Shown one piece after another: positions 44,982 to 54,766 of a DNA stretch of 64,000 nt; position 1 is the first letter of the stretch; each line of letters opens with the position of its first letter. The notes under the pieces were generated by a model. It worked only from the letters and a program-made list of their open reading frames with translations. It had not been told where the DNA came from and did not search any database. Position numbers and translations under genes: made by a program. The DNA is from Desulfarculales bacterium UBA696 (GTDB lineage Bacteria; Desulfobacterota; Syntrophobacteria; Syntrophobacterales; Syntrophobacteraceae). The stretch lies in contig DBMO01000032.1 in NCBI GenBank assembly GCA_002298995.1, forward strand, positions 62,001-126,000, given 5' to 3'.

Positions 44982-46538
44982 TTGGACCCTCAGAGCCTTG
45001 TTGGAAAAGAAATCAGCCACTTCAAGCTGGAAAAGCTGATCGCTAAAGGATCGGCGGGGCTGGTGTTCAAGGCCAGAGACGTGGTGCTGGACAGGGTTGT
45101 GGCCCTGAAGCTGATTTCCAAAGACGATGCACTGCCTCACGCCGTAGAGTCCCGCCGAAGATTTATTCTCGAGGCGCAGGCGGGCGGCGGCCTCTCCCAT
45201 CCCGGGATCGTAACCGTCTATTCCTACGGAGAAACGGACGAATTCCAGTTTATCTGCATGGAACTGGTGCGCGGTTACACCCTTGCGGAAATTCTCACCG
45301 AGGAAAAGAGGCTAAGTGTAAGGAGGGCACTGAACCTTTTCCAGCAGGTGCTTTTCGCCCTGGAAGCCTCTCACGGGGCCGGCATCGTGCACAGGGACAT
45401 CAAACCGTCGAATCTCATGGTCAGCCGAGACGGGCGGCTGAAGATCATGGATTTCGGAATCGCAAAAATAGCCTCTCTTTCCATAACAACCGCCGGAACC
45501 ATTCTGGGCACCCCCTACTACATGTCGCCCGAACAGATTACCGGCGCCAAGGTAGACATCAGATCCGACCTGTTTTCCGTTGGGGCGGTGCTCTACCAGT
45601 CCCTGACGGGTGAAAAGCCCTTCGATGCTGAAACGAATACCGGCCTCGCCTATCAAATAGTCAACGTGGAACCGGTGTGTCCATCGGTAACCAACCCGGA
45701 CCTCCCCGAGATCATCTGCGATATAATCCGCAAGGCGATGATGAAGGACCCGGTCGAGCGCTATCAAACACCTTCCGAAATGCGGGAAGCCCTGGCCCGT
45801 GCCGAGGGTGAACTCTTTCCGGAACACGATAATTCGATGTTCGACACAACGCATACCGGTTGGGCAGCCGATGCCGAGGCGCGCCACGAAGAGCGGGAGC
45901 AAAAAGGTGAGCTGCGCCCGCAGAGTGAATCCACGCCGCAAGAATTTATTGAAGAAGCCAAAAGATCACCCGCGGCCGAAATCGAATCCGTGCGGGTCGA
46001 AAGCCCTCAAGCGGCAACCGTGCCTGAAGAAATCCCCGCCATGGAGCCACGGGGCGACCGCGAACAACCGGATGCTGCAAAGCGGAAATTTCTTTTTCCC
46101 TCAAAGCAATCCCGGCCGTTTGAAGAACACGGGCGGCGATCCAGGCGCCGTTTATATGCACTGCTCGTAATTTTTGCCGGGGCACTGTGTTTTTACCTCA
46201 TCTCCGCCGGGTTCACGAACATAGCCGGGACTTTCTTTGGATATTGGCGGCAGGCAACGGTTTTCGAAGGCCGCTACCGTGTAGTCGGGATAAATCCAGG
46301 CGGCTCTCATTACGAGGGCATCGCAACCCTTTCGCGCGTGGGTAATCGCTACTATTTGAGCTGGAATCTTGGCAATCAGGTTATCAAGGGAACGGGCGTG
46401 CTATCTGGAAACGTACTCACCATGGACTGGACCGCAACCGGGTCCGCCGGAACGATCAAATACACCGTCGGTCGAAATGGGATACTGAGGGGCTACTGGG
46501 GAGGGCAGGGGTCCGAATTACTTGTGCCGATGAGGTAA
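44982..46538 (+). CDS. Transmembrane Ser/Thr protein kinase with C-terminal beta domain
   Basis: A 518-aa protein. Kinase domain at about 8-270: VALKLISK, IVHRDIKPSNLMV, IMDFGIAKI, GTPYYMSPEQITG, all catalytic residues present. A charged linker, one TM helix (about 389-411) and a C-terminal domain (about 425-518) with RYRVVGINPGGSHYEGIA and VIKGTGVLSGNVL follow. That domain is shared with the kinase at 40765, but TPRs are absent. The start is TTG 44982, fixed by GGAGG five bases upstream. About 95 bases after the GGDEF gene. Confidence 0.9.
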   Translation: MDPQSLVGKEISHFKLEKLIAKGSAGLVFKARDVVLDRVVALKLISKDDALPHAVESRRRFILEAQAGGGLSHPGIVTVYSYGETDEFQFICMELVRGYTLAEILTEEKRLSVRRALNLFQQVLFALEASHGAGIVHRDIKPSNLMVSRDGRLKIMDFGIAKIASLSITTAGTILGTPYYMSPEQITGAKVDIRSDLFSVGAVLYQSLTGEKPFDAETNTGLAYQIVNVEPVCPSVTNPDLPEIICDIIRKAMMKDPVERYQTPSEMREALARAEGELFPEHDNSMFDTTHTGWAADAEARHEEREQKGELRPQSESTPQEFIEEAKRSPAAEIESVRVESPQAATVPEEIPAMEPRGDREQPDAAKRKFLFPSKQSRPFEEHGRRSRRRLYALLVIFAGALCFYLISAGFTNIAGTFFGYWRQATVFEGRYRVVGINPGGSHYEGIATLSRVGNRYYLSWNLGNQVIKGTGVLSGNVLTMDWTATGSAGTIKYTVGRNGILRGYWGGQGSELLVPMR

Positions 46539-46622
46539 TCGCTATCCATGGGCCTACTCCGCTGAACCTTCGACATACAGTCCTGACGTAACTCTTTGCC
46601 CGCCTTAAGCTGAAATACATAA

Positions 46623-47960
46623 TCAGGCCCATCTTTCAACCATATGGGCCAGTCTTTCCCTCAGGCGCTTGCCGAGGGAGCGTTTTTTCCAGTTTTCCAG
46701 CGTAATTTGTTTTGATTCGCGCACCTGTAGCTGCAATGCCGATTCAAGCCTTTGCGCGAAATCGGGATCAAAGAGATAGGCATTTACTTCGTTGTTTACC
46801 AGTAGGCTCCAGGTATCGAGGTTTGACGTCCCGACGGTGCACCAGACGCCGTCTATTATGGCGAACTTGGTATGAAGCATGGCGGGGTGCTGGTAGATTC
46901 TTATGCCGGCTTCGAGCAGTTGGTTGTAGTAGAACATCCCGGCATAAGAGACAAAGCGCGAATCGCTGAGGGTGGGAACAACTATCACGATGTCGACCCC
47001 GCGTTTGGCGGCAGTGATAAGCTCCGCGATCATCTCCCTTCCGGGAACGAAATAGGGCGTACTCAGGCGGATGGTCTTCTCGGAGTTTGCGATGGCGGAA
47101 AAGTAAGCCATGTAGTTAAGCCGGTTCATGGCCCCTGGAGTGCTTGCCAGGATTTGCACAAATTTATCCCCCTCACCGGCATTGACGGGGATATAAAGGT
47201 CCTTCGGCGCCGTTTGCCCCTTGTGCAGTTCCCAGTTTTGCAGAAAAGCCTTTCCCAGTTCCGCGGCGGCAGGCCCTTCGATCTTCAAATGCAGGTCCTT
47301 GAAACACTCGGTTTGTATCTGCTTTTTCTTGTGGGATTTCGAGGAGCAGTCGAGATCGCAGATATTGGCGCTCCCGGTAAAGCCTATTTTGCCGTCAACG
47401 ACCATTATTTTGCAGTGGTCGCGGCGGAGGATTTCCCAAATTGGCCAGCGAATGGATGTTGGCGGGTTGAATTTGAGAAGTCCAGCACCTGCATTCTCAA
47501 GCCTGAAGAAGAAATCAGCCGGCGTTTTCCGGCTTCCGAAAGCATCGTATATAAGATTGACTTCTATCCCGGCGACCGTTTTTTCGAGCAACAGGTCACA
47601 CATGAACCCCCCGATGGGGTCGTCGCTGATTTCAAATGTTTCCAGGTGAACGTATGCCGATGCACTCCGCACGGCATCAAACATCTGGGCATATATGACA
47701 TCACCTTCTCCGAGAATGGTGACCCGGTTTCCGGGCAAGATCGGGCGGTGGAAAATGCTCTCCGTGATAAGGAGATGGCCGAGTATGACTTTGGAGCGCA
47801 GATCCAGTTGACCTGCATTGTAGCATGATTCAGCCCCATCAGGGGGCTTCATGAATTCCTCTTTTCGGGGCAGCGAAGCGCAACCGGTCATGGTCATCAG
47901 AAAACCGGCTATCAACAAAATTCGAATAATGAGCGGGGTGTATCTGAACGTGGAGGCCAT
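46623..47960 (-). CDS. Phospholipase D / cardiolipin synthase-like lipoprotein
   Basis: A 445-aa PLD-superfamily protein with two HKD motifs, RRDHCKIMVVDGKIGFTGSAN and MLHTKFAIIDGVWC. The N-terminus has a hydrophobic stretch ending in MTGC, a lipobox, so it is probably a membrane-attached lipoprotein. Cardiolipin synthesis by joining two phosphatidylglycerols is the likely role; other phosphatidyl transfers are possible. It converges with the second kinase and is divergent from the BamE-like gene, with overlapping 5' region (47851-47960). Confidence 0.88.
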   Translation of the reverse strand: MASTFRYTPLIIRILLIAGFLMTMTGCASLPRKEEFMKPPDGAESCYNAGQLDLRSKVILGHLLITESIFHRPILPGNRVTILGEGDVIYAQMFDAVRSASAYVHLETFEISDDPIGGFMCDLLLEKTVAGIEVNLIYDAFGSRKTPADFFFRLENAGAGLLKFNPPTSIRWPIWEILRRDHCKIMVVDGKIGFTGSANICDLDCSSKSHKKKQIQTECFKDLHLKIEGPAAAELGKAFLQNWELHKGQTAPKDLYIPVNAGEGDKFVQILASTPGAMNRLNYMAYFSAIANSEKTIRLSTPYFVPGREMIAELITAAKRGVDIVIVVPTLSDSRFVSYAGMFYYNQLLEAGIRIYQHPAMLHTKFAIIDGVWCTVGTSNLDTWSLLVNNEVNAYLFDPDFAQRLESALQLQVRESKQITLENWKKRSLGKRLRERLAHMVERWA

Positions 47961-48111
47961 AAAGGGCTATCCGTGGTTTCTATATTTAGAATTATCGGAG
48001 CAGAGGAACGAACTTGACAATAATAGCAGGATAATCGAAAATCTCATCAACTTTTCCCCGAATGACTTCGATCAGTTCCATAGTTTCCACCCTCAGCGAA
48101 AGGAAGAAGTT

Positions 48112-48495
48112 ATGGTAAGCTTCAAGAGTTGCAAGGCTACAGCAATTTCAGTCTTCATTATTCTCGCGCTCACTCTTGTTGTCTCTTGCAGCAAGGAACA
48201 ACAGTCCCAACAAAGCTCGGTCAGTCCCGCAGCCGTACCGGCGCCGACGACAAGCCAAAGCGTCCAGCCAACGGCGACAGCGCCGCAACAGGCGGTCCCA
48301 GCCACTGCCGGACCTCAGAATTTCAGTCAAGTCCAGGTCGGAATGAGCTCCCAGCAGGTTGTTCAACTCCTCGGAAATCCATCGAGGGCTAAACAGGAAC
48401 ATCAGGCAACCGAATGGGAATACTATATGCCTCAGGGTGGCAAGGTGGAAGTCTATCTGCAAAACGATAAAGTAACCTCGATGCGGCAGCATTAG
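48112..48495 (+). CDS. BamE/SmpA-like lipoprotein
   Basis: A 127-aa lipoprotein: signal ending in LVVSC (lipobox), a Gln/Pro/Ala-rich linker, then one BamE-like domain (FSQVQVGMSSQQVVQLLGNP, ATEWEYYM). Related domains occur three times in the protein at 59623. In E. coli BamE assists outer-membrane protein assembly; this family is broader and its role here is unknown. AAAGGAAG lies before ATG 48112; the frame is open to 47851 but not coding. Confidence 0.8.
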   Translation: MVSFKSCKATAISVFIILALTLVVSCSKEQQSQQSSVSPAAVPAPTTSQSVQPTATAPQQAVPATAGPQNFSQVQVGMSSQQVVQLLGNPSRAKQEHQATEWEYYMPQGGKVEVYLQNDKVTSMRQH

Positions 48496-48679
48496 GCAGT
48501 TTGGTTAGAACGCTTAAGCCAGGTCAGGACCGGTAGCCCGGCGCTGATATGGCATGGTTGTATCTGTTATTGGTGCCGATTTGTTTTCACGCCATTCAGG
48601 GCCAGCGGAAATCAAGCCGCTGCCTGCGATGGTGTAGTGCGTTTTACAAAGTAAACCTCCAGAACCAAGGGAGCGTCTC

Positions 48680-51600
48680 ATGGCCGACGAAAAAAAAGAA
48701 ACCAACCAGGCAGAGGCTGAGAAGCCGAGTGGAGTCATTCATGAAGCAATGAGCACTCAACCCCTGCAGGCCGGCCTCATGGGGCAGGATCCCGGTGATA
48801 AACAGGCCACCCTGGTAATGACTTCCTCGGCCGTCATGGCATCCCGTGCCACTTTAAGGGTGATAAAAGGCACTGGAAGCCGCGAGACCATCCAACTGGG
48901 CAAGGATAAACTGACGATCGGGCGCGTCGGGTACAACGATCTGAGCTTGAATGACAAAAAGGTTTCGAGAACCCACGCGGCAATATGCTTCGAGAAGGGC
49001 AACTACGTCATCGAAGATATGGATTCCACGAACGGGGTGCTGGTTGATGGCCACATGGTCAAGAAAATGGTTTTGAAAACCGGCAACCAGATCACCCTGG
49101 GCGACTCGGTCCTGCTCTTTCAGCAGGATGTGCCGGAAATTTCCCTCCAGGACAAGATTTCCTTCATCCGGCAGAGCGATCTTTTCAACTGGCTCGACCA
49201 GGAGAGCCAAAACCTTCTGGCCGGTAGCCTTTCGGTAAAGTTCTTCCCCAAGAATGCCAGGATAGTCAGGCAGAAAAGCCCGGTCGAGAGCATGTATTTT
49301 TTGTACTCGGGCTCGATACGGGTGGTCGAAGAAAATGAAGAAGGAGGCGAGAGCGCTGTCGGCAAACTCTCTCCGGGGGACTTTTTCGGAGAAAGAGCGC
49401 TGCTTGCGGGCGAGCCCGGTCCCTACTCGATAGTGGCCGATGCCGACGTCAATGTTCTCGAACTTCGAAGAGAGGGGCTAAACGAGCTTTTCCAGAAAAG
49501 CCCCGATCTAAGTAAGGCCTTTTACAAGATGGTGCTGAAGAAATTCAGCGCCGTGCCGGAACCCGATAAGCGGGATCATCGCCACGACGACCTCAGGCAC
49601 CTGATCACTCCCACAAACGTCGAAATCGTCGGCGAAGACAAGAAGATAAAGGACGCCCGTAAAAAAATCGAAACACTGGCGAAGGAAAACCAGCCGGTGC
49701 TGATAACCGGAGCCTCGGGCACCGGAAAGAAGACCTTTGCGCGTTATTATCACCAGTCGTGCTCTCTTAAGGATTCGCCTTACGTTGAGATATCTATTGC
49801 CGAGCTGGAGCCGGGGCAGGTAGGAGCGGCAATATTCGGTGTCGAATCAGATCCGGCGGCGACCCATCTTTCGGGGCAGATGGGCTATATCGAGATGATC
49901 GGTTCGGGGACACTCACAATCTCCCATGCCGAGCAGCTTGACGCGCACCAGCAGAGCAAGCTGGTAACTTACATGAAATACGGCTGGTTTCATCGTGTCT
50001 ACGGCCGTGACTCCGTGAAGGCGAAAACCCGCATTATTCTGGTCGCAACCGGGGCCGAACCCGAGATAATGGAGAAGCTCATCCCAGAATTGAGGGAAAT
50101 TCTCCAGGACAAGATTGTATATCTTCCAGCGCTGATTCAGCGTCTAAAAGATATTCCCATAATTGCCGAGCACTACCTCAAATTTTTCGGCAAAAAAGAC
50201 GGGAAGCGAATCAGCGGCCTTTCAGGGGAGGCCACTGAAAAGCTGGTCTCGTATACATGGCCCGGAAACGTCAGGGAACTCGAAAACGTTATTCAACGCG
50301 CAGCGATAGTTACATCGGAAAATGTCATTATTCCGGGCGACCTGATCTTCGTGGTGCCTTCGGAGAAGGAGATTCACAAGATCAACGTCCTGCGAAAGGA
50401 CCGGATTCGGGATATTCTTCGGCATCCGCTCATTCCGAAGGTGTTCACCTGGCTCAATATTTTTGTCGTAATAATCATGGCCGGCTACACCCTCATTGGC
50501 GGCTCCAAGCCCGAAGGCCACCCGCTGCGGCAATTTGCGAACAACCCCGGAATGTTGGTTACCTGGGTAATCTGGTTTCCCATTCTGCCGATTTCCGCAT
50601 TTCTTATAGGCCGTATATGGTGTGGAATGTGTCCCATAGCAGGTATCGGCGAGCTGTGCTCTAAGGTGGTAAGATTCAACCTGCCCGTTCCGAAATTCTT
50701 GAAGCGCATGGACTTCTGGATGGTGGTGACTGCCTTCATCTTTCTTGACTACATCGAAGAATTTCTCAAAGTCGCCGAAAGACCAGCCGCCACCGGGCTT
50801 TTGCTGGTTGTTATCATCGGCATGTCCGCTCTTTTTTGCGTGCTCTTTGAGAGAAAAACCTTTTGCCGGTATGTTTGTCCCCTTGCTGGAATGCTGGGCG
50901 CGTACTCGACAATGAGTCTTTTCGAGGTCCGCGGAAACAAGAAGATCTGCCAGACCCAGTGCGGCCAGCACCTTTGCTACAAGGGTACGGATCATTCAGC
51001 GGGTTGCCCGATGTTTTCCTATCCGGCTTCCCTTACAACCAACTCCGAATGCATGATGTGCTTGAATTGCGTAAAGAGTTGCGAAAACAGGGGCGTCCAG
51101 CTTAATTTGCGCCCACCCCTGCAGGAGCTTTGGCGACAGGCCCAGCCGCTGCTTAGCATATCCCTTTTCTGTGTTATCCTGGTGGGATTGATGGGCAGGC
51201 ATCAGATACCCAATCTCACCTCGTGGAAAGTCTACGCCGAAACCTCGGGCTGGTCGGATCCCGTTCTACACACGATTTTGTATTTCTCTGCCATTTTGCT
51301 TACAGTGATACCCTTCACCCTGAGTTCTTCTCTTTCCGCAGGGGCGTCCCAGGAGAAATTATCAGAGAACATGGCGCACTACGGGCTGGGTTTTGTTCCT
51401 CTTGCCCTTTCCGGCCACCTTGCGCACGTCGGCCACGAATTTCTCTCCGACAGGGTCTACGATCTTCTGAAATATGGGATAAAGGTCTGGGAGTCAGTGA
51501 CCGCGGGCGTGCCGATCGGCAGCCGCGATATCTTGATGACCCCCTTCATTCACGAAGCGGTGATAACGTTCATAAAGTTCATGATAATTACAGGCGGGCT

Positions 51601-52192
51601 TTTTGGATCGATCCTGGCCATAATCATGATTGCGAGGCGCTGGTCTGACAGGAACCTTATGGGAAGGACCATGCCCCACATGCTCCTGCTGCTCTTCTTC
51701 TGGGTCTGCTATATATACATATTCACTGGTGCAACTGGAGCCCCGCCCCCAACAGCGGCTGCCGGTCTGGCTCAGACTCAACAGGAGGCGGCTGCCGTAC
51801 CGCCGGCTGCTCCGAGCCATGTAGCGCCTCCTGCTGTTTCACAGGTAAGCTTTTCACTCACTCAGCCAGACATTAAGAATGCAACCTCGCTTGCCCTTAA
51901 TACCCCGATCGTTTCGAGCTGGTTGAGGTCGGCAAAACAGATGCCCGCCACCAGGCAGTTCAGGCTTCCGATACAGGGGCAGGTCTCAGGCGCTCCCGCC
52001 GGCACCCAGGTTCGGGTTAGCATTGATTTTGGCACCTTGAGGTCGCAGTTTGCATCCGTGGTTGATGCCAGAGGGTTCTTCGGAGGTGAAATCGTCCTCG
52101 ACAGCCTGACCCAAAGGATTCCATTGGTAGTTCAGCTGATAAATCCCGCGAACGGTTCGGTCGTCTCGACCCACAGGGTTGCTCTTTACTAG
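48680..52192 (+). CDS. FHA / cNMP-binding / degenerate sigma-54-type AAA / NapH-like Fe-S membrane fusion
   Basis: An 1170-aa protein of unusual make-up. FHA domain (about 57-148; IGRVGYNDLSLNDKKVSRTH), cNMP-binding domain (about 165-280; GDFFGERALLAGEPGPYSIV), then a sigma-54-type AAA module (about 310-560) with an intact Walker A (GASGTGKKTFA) and WPGNVRELENVIQRA but no GAFTGA loop and no Walker B acidic pair (GSGTLTISHAEQ). No DNA-binding HTH. From about 587 a polytopic domain like NapH/YccM: WCGMCPIAG, CRYVCPLAG, CMMCLNCVKSC (4Fe-4S), about eight to nine helices, then an Ala/Pro linker and a small beta domain at about 1085-1170. GGGAG lies seven bases before ATG 48680. It probably couples phospho-Thr and nucleotide signals to a membrane electron carrier (inference). 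Confidence 0.88.
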   Translation: MADEKKETNQAEAEKPSGVIHEAMSTQPLQAGLMGQDPGDKQATLVMTSSAVMASRATLRVIKGTGSRETIQLGKDKLTIGRVGYNDLSLNDKKVSRTHAAICFEKGNYVIEDMDSTNGVLVDGHMVKKMVLKTGNQITLGDSVLLFQQDVPEISLQDKISFIRQSDLFNWLDQESQNLLAGSLSVKFFPKNARIVRQKSPVESMYFLYSGSIRVVEENEEGGESAVGKLSPGDFFGERALLAGEPGPYSIVADADVNVLELRREGLNELFQKSPDLSKAFYKMVLKKFSAVPEPDKRDHRHDDLRHLITPTNVEIVGEDKKIKDARKKIETLAKENQPVLITGASGTGKKTFARYYHQSCSLKDSPYVEISIAELEPGQVGAAIFGVESDPAATHLSGQMGYIEMIGSGTLTISHAEQLDAHQQSKLVTYMKYGWFHRVYGRDSVKAKTRIILVATGAEPEIMEKLIPELREILQDKIVYLPALIQRLKDIPIIAEHYLKFFGKKDGKRISGLSGEATEKLVSYTWPGNVRELENVIQRAAIVTSENVIIPGDLIFVVPSEKEIHKINVLRKDRIRDILRHPLIPKVFTWLNIFVVIIMAGYTLIGGSKPEGHPLRQFANNPGMLVTWVIWFPILPISAFLIGRIWCGMCPIAGIGELCSKVVRFNLPVPKFLKRMDFWMVVTAFIFLDYIEEFLKVAERPAATGLLLVVIIGMSALFCVLFERKTFCRYVCPLAGMLGAYSTMSLFEVRGNKKICQTQCGQHLCYKGTDHSAGCPMFSYPASLTTNSECMMCLNCVKSCENRGVQLNLRPPLQELWRQAQPLLSISLFCVILVGLMGRHQIPNLTSWKVYAETSGWSDPVLHTILYFSAILLTVIPFTLSSSLSAGASQEKLSENMAHYGLGFVPLALSGHLAHVGHEFLSDRVYDLLKYGIKVWESVTAGVPIGSRDILMTPFIHEAVITFIKFMIITGGLFGSILAIIMIARRWSDRNLMGRTMPHMLLLLFFWVCYIYIFTGATGAPPPTAAAGLAQTQQEAAAVPPAAPSHVAPPAVSQVSFSLTQPDIKNATSLALNTPIVSSWLRSAKQMPATRQFRLPIQGQVSGAPAGTQVRVSIDFGTLRSQFASVVDARGFFGGEIVLDSLTQRIPLVVQLINPANGSVVSTHRVALY

Positions 52193-52235
52193 GCTTTAAA
52201 GCGTCCGCGCAAAAGGATCAGGAGTACCAAAGAAT

Positions 52236-54713
52236 ATGCTTAATCATGAAGGCTATGTTGGCAGGCAGGTCGACCAGTTCAGAATCGATCAGTTTGTGGC
52301 ACGCGGCGCGATGGGCATGGTTTTCAAGGCCTTCGACACGGTCCTTATCAGGACCGTTGCGCTAAAGCTCATCCCGAAAACTCCAAAGGAAAGCCTTAGC
52401 CCCCACGAGTCGGCAACACTCGAGGAGGCCAGAAAAAGACTGGTCCAAGAGGCAAAAACCGCTGGAAGGCTCTCTCACCCCAACATAGTAACTATCCACT
52501 CATACGGCGAAACTGACGAGTTCGAATACATCTGCATGGAATTCGTGCAGGGCAAGACTCTTGCGGAAATACTGAGCGCCCAGAAGGTCCTTTCCGCGGA
52601 GGAAGCCGTGACAATATTCGAGCAGATTCTGCTGGCAATCGAAGTTGCCAACAAAGAGCAGATAGTCCATCGGGACATCAAGCCATCCAACATAATGATG
52701 ACCGATGACGGGCTGGTCAAAGTGATGGATTTCGGCATAGCCAAACTGCCCTCGCTTTCAATGACCGTAACCGGCACGGTGCTTGGTACGCCGTTCTACA
52801 TGTCTCCCGAGCAGATTTCGGGTCAGAGGATAGACATACGCTCCGATCTCTTTTCTCTCGGGGCTGTATTGTACGAATCACTTACGGGTGAGAGGCCGTT
52901 TGCAGGGGAAAACACCGCAACCCTGGCGTACAAGATAGTTCAAACCGATCCTATTCCCCCCAAAATTTTGAATGTGCACATCCCTCAAGGGCTGGGGAAG
53001 GTAATCTCGAAAGCCCTGGCGAAGGATCCCTCCGAACGATACCAAACGCCAAAAGAAATGCTGATCGCATTGCGCGCGGCAGTACGCGGGCGGGAGGAGC
53101 CGCAGGAGGAAGCGACGATAATAGCCAAATCCTCGGAAGCGGAAACCCTGGTGGTCAGTCGGGATGCGGTCGAAGAGTTAATTGCCAAGGAAGTTTCTCT
53201 GGCCGAAGAGGCAAAATCGAGGCTGGTGGAGAAAGAAGTAGAAAAATCCGCTGAGACCGGCCCTGCAGCAACTCAGGCCGAGGTGCGCCCCGCTGTGAAA
53301 TCGGCGCAAGCCGAACCCGATGCCGCCGTAAAGAAGGAAGCCGCGGAGGCGGCAGAAGCTGCTCCGGTAAAGGCAAAGCCCGCGGCGCCAAAGGCTGGCC
53401 AACCGGAGAAGAAGCCGCTTGACGATCGAAAAAAATCTCCGCAACCTGTGATGGTCATTGCAGCGGCAGTCGTGGCAATCGTTGCCGTGATAGTATTCAT
53501 GAAGATGTTCGGCGGTCCGGGTCAACCGCCGCCCCAGGTTCCCGCGGATACGAGACCGCCCAGCCAGCAGGCACCCGTTTCGACCGATCAGTCTAAGTCA
53601 ACTGCGAAACTACCCAGCAAGCAGGCACCGGCTACAAACGATCAGGCCAAGTCAACGGCCGAATCTCTTACCGCGCAGGCACGGAACGCTATATCGAGAA
53701 ATCCCGCTGAAGCTCTCAAGCTTCTTCAGGAAGCTGTAACAGTCGATCCAGGCAACTTCGAGGCAAGTACGCAGCTCGCAAAACTGCTGGCACAGCGCAG
53801 GGACTATGCGGGCGCCATTCAGCAGTACCAGAAGGCACTCACTATCAACAACCAGTCTGCCGAGATTTATTTTAACCTGGGGCAACTCTACCTTAACCAG
53901 GGTGATGTTGATAACTCGATAGCAAACTATGAAAAGTGCTGGTCCCTGGCGCCGTCTTTCCAGGATGAAGTGCTGGCGAATCTTGGCATCGCATACCTGA
54001 AGAAGAATAACGTCTCCCAGGCACAGTCTCTTTTCCGGCAGGCCCTGGAAATAAATCCAAACAATAGTGTGGCACGAGCCCAGCTGGCAAGCGCCCAATC
54101 TTCATCGCCCGGCCAGCAGGACGCGACCATGACGCCGGATGTCGCCAGGCCTCAGGATACTGCCAAGCCTCAGGATTTGAGCAGGCCGCTGGAAGCCACG
54201 ATAGACATTCCTCAGACGCAGGGCTCCGCCTCAAGCGTCGGGACCGCCTCGAGTTCGATTGCCGCCCTGCTCACACAGGCCAAGGCTGCAAAGGATACCA
54301 ATCCCGCTGAATCGGAGAGACTTTTTAAAGAGGTACTGGCAATTGATCCTGGTAATTTCGAGGCTTTGACGCAGGTCGGCCGCTTTTTCACCATGAAAAA
54401 GGATTACCCGCAGGCCATCCAGCATTATCAGCGTGCCCTGCAGATAAACGATCAGGCCGCGGACGTCCACTTTAACCTTGGGTTCATATACCTGGCCCAG
54501 GGTGCATACGATTCCGCCAAGGCGAGTTACGAGAACTGTCTTGCCCTTTCCCCTCAGTACAAGGACGAAGTCTTAACAAACCTTGGGATCGTTGAAATCA
54601 AGAAGAAGAATTACGATCGGGCTCGCCAGCTTCTAAGGGAGGCGCTTGATTTGAATGCGAATAATTCGATCGCCAAAAATCAGCTTTCAAATCTGAATAA
54701 AATGCAAAAGTAG
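52236..54713 (+). CDS. Transmembrane Ser/Thr protein kinase with two TPR arrays
   Basis: An 825-aa protein. Kinase domain (about 10-275) with VALKLIPK, IVHRDIKPSNIMM, VMDFGIAKL and GTPFYMSPEQISG. The linker carries ATIIAKS and ETLVVSRD, possible phospho-Thr sites, and an Ala/Lys-rich stretch. One TM helix (about 403-425) leads to two TPR arrays (about 476-620 and 668-822), presumably periplasmic. Highly similar to the kinase at 40765 in the catalytic half. Directly follows the FHA fusion (43-base gap), so they are likely co-expressed partners. ATG 52236 has AGGAG about 11 bases upstream. Confidence 0.92.
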   Translation: MLNHEGYVGRQVDQFRIDQFVARGAMGMVFKAFDTVLIRTVALKLIPKTPKESLSPHESATLEEARKRLVQEAKTAGRLSHPNIVTIHSYGETDEFEYICMEFVQGKTLAEILSAQKVLSAEEAVTIFEQILLAIEVANKEQIVHRDIKPSNIMMTDDGLVKVMDFGIAKLPSLSMTVTGTVLGTPFYMSPEQISGQRIDIRSDLFSLGAVLYESLTGERPFAGENTATLAYKIVQTDPIPPKILNVHIPQGLGKVISKALAKDPSERYQTPKEMLIALRAAVRGREEPQEEATIIAKSSEAETLVVSRDAVEELIAKEVSLAEEAKSRLVEKEVEKSAETGPAATQAEVRPAVKSAQAEPDAAVKKEAAEAAEAAPVKAKPAAPKAGQPEKKPLDDRKKSPQPVMVIAAAVVAIVAVIVFMKMFGGPGQPPPQVPADTRPPSQQAPVSTDQSKSTAKLPSKQAPATNDQAKSTAESLTAQARNAISRNPAEALKLLQEAVTVDPGNFEASTQLAKLLAQRRDYAGAIQQYQKALTINNQSAEIYFNLGQLYLNQGDVDNSIANYEKCWSLAPSFQDEVLANLGIAYLKKNNVSQAQSLFRQALEINPNNSVARAQLASAQSSSPGQQDATMTPDVARPQDTAKPQDLSRPLEATIDIPQTQGSASSVGTASSSIAALLTQAKAAKDTNPAESERLFKEVLAIDPGNFEALTQVGRFFTMKKDYPQAIQHYQRALQINDQAADVHFNLGFIYLAQGAYDSAKASYENCLALSPQYKDEVLTNLGIVEIKKKNYDRARQLLREALDLNANNSIAKNQLSNLNKMQK

Positions 54714-54766
54714 CGCGGCTGTCCCTGGCTGTCCGAAGGAATGCATCTCATTATCTGGAGGAGGAT

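Noticed and set aside
48680..52192. Annotation as a sigma-54-dependent transcription activator
   Set aside because: No GAFTGA loop, no Walker B acidic pair and no DNA-binding domain; half of the protein is membrane-bound.
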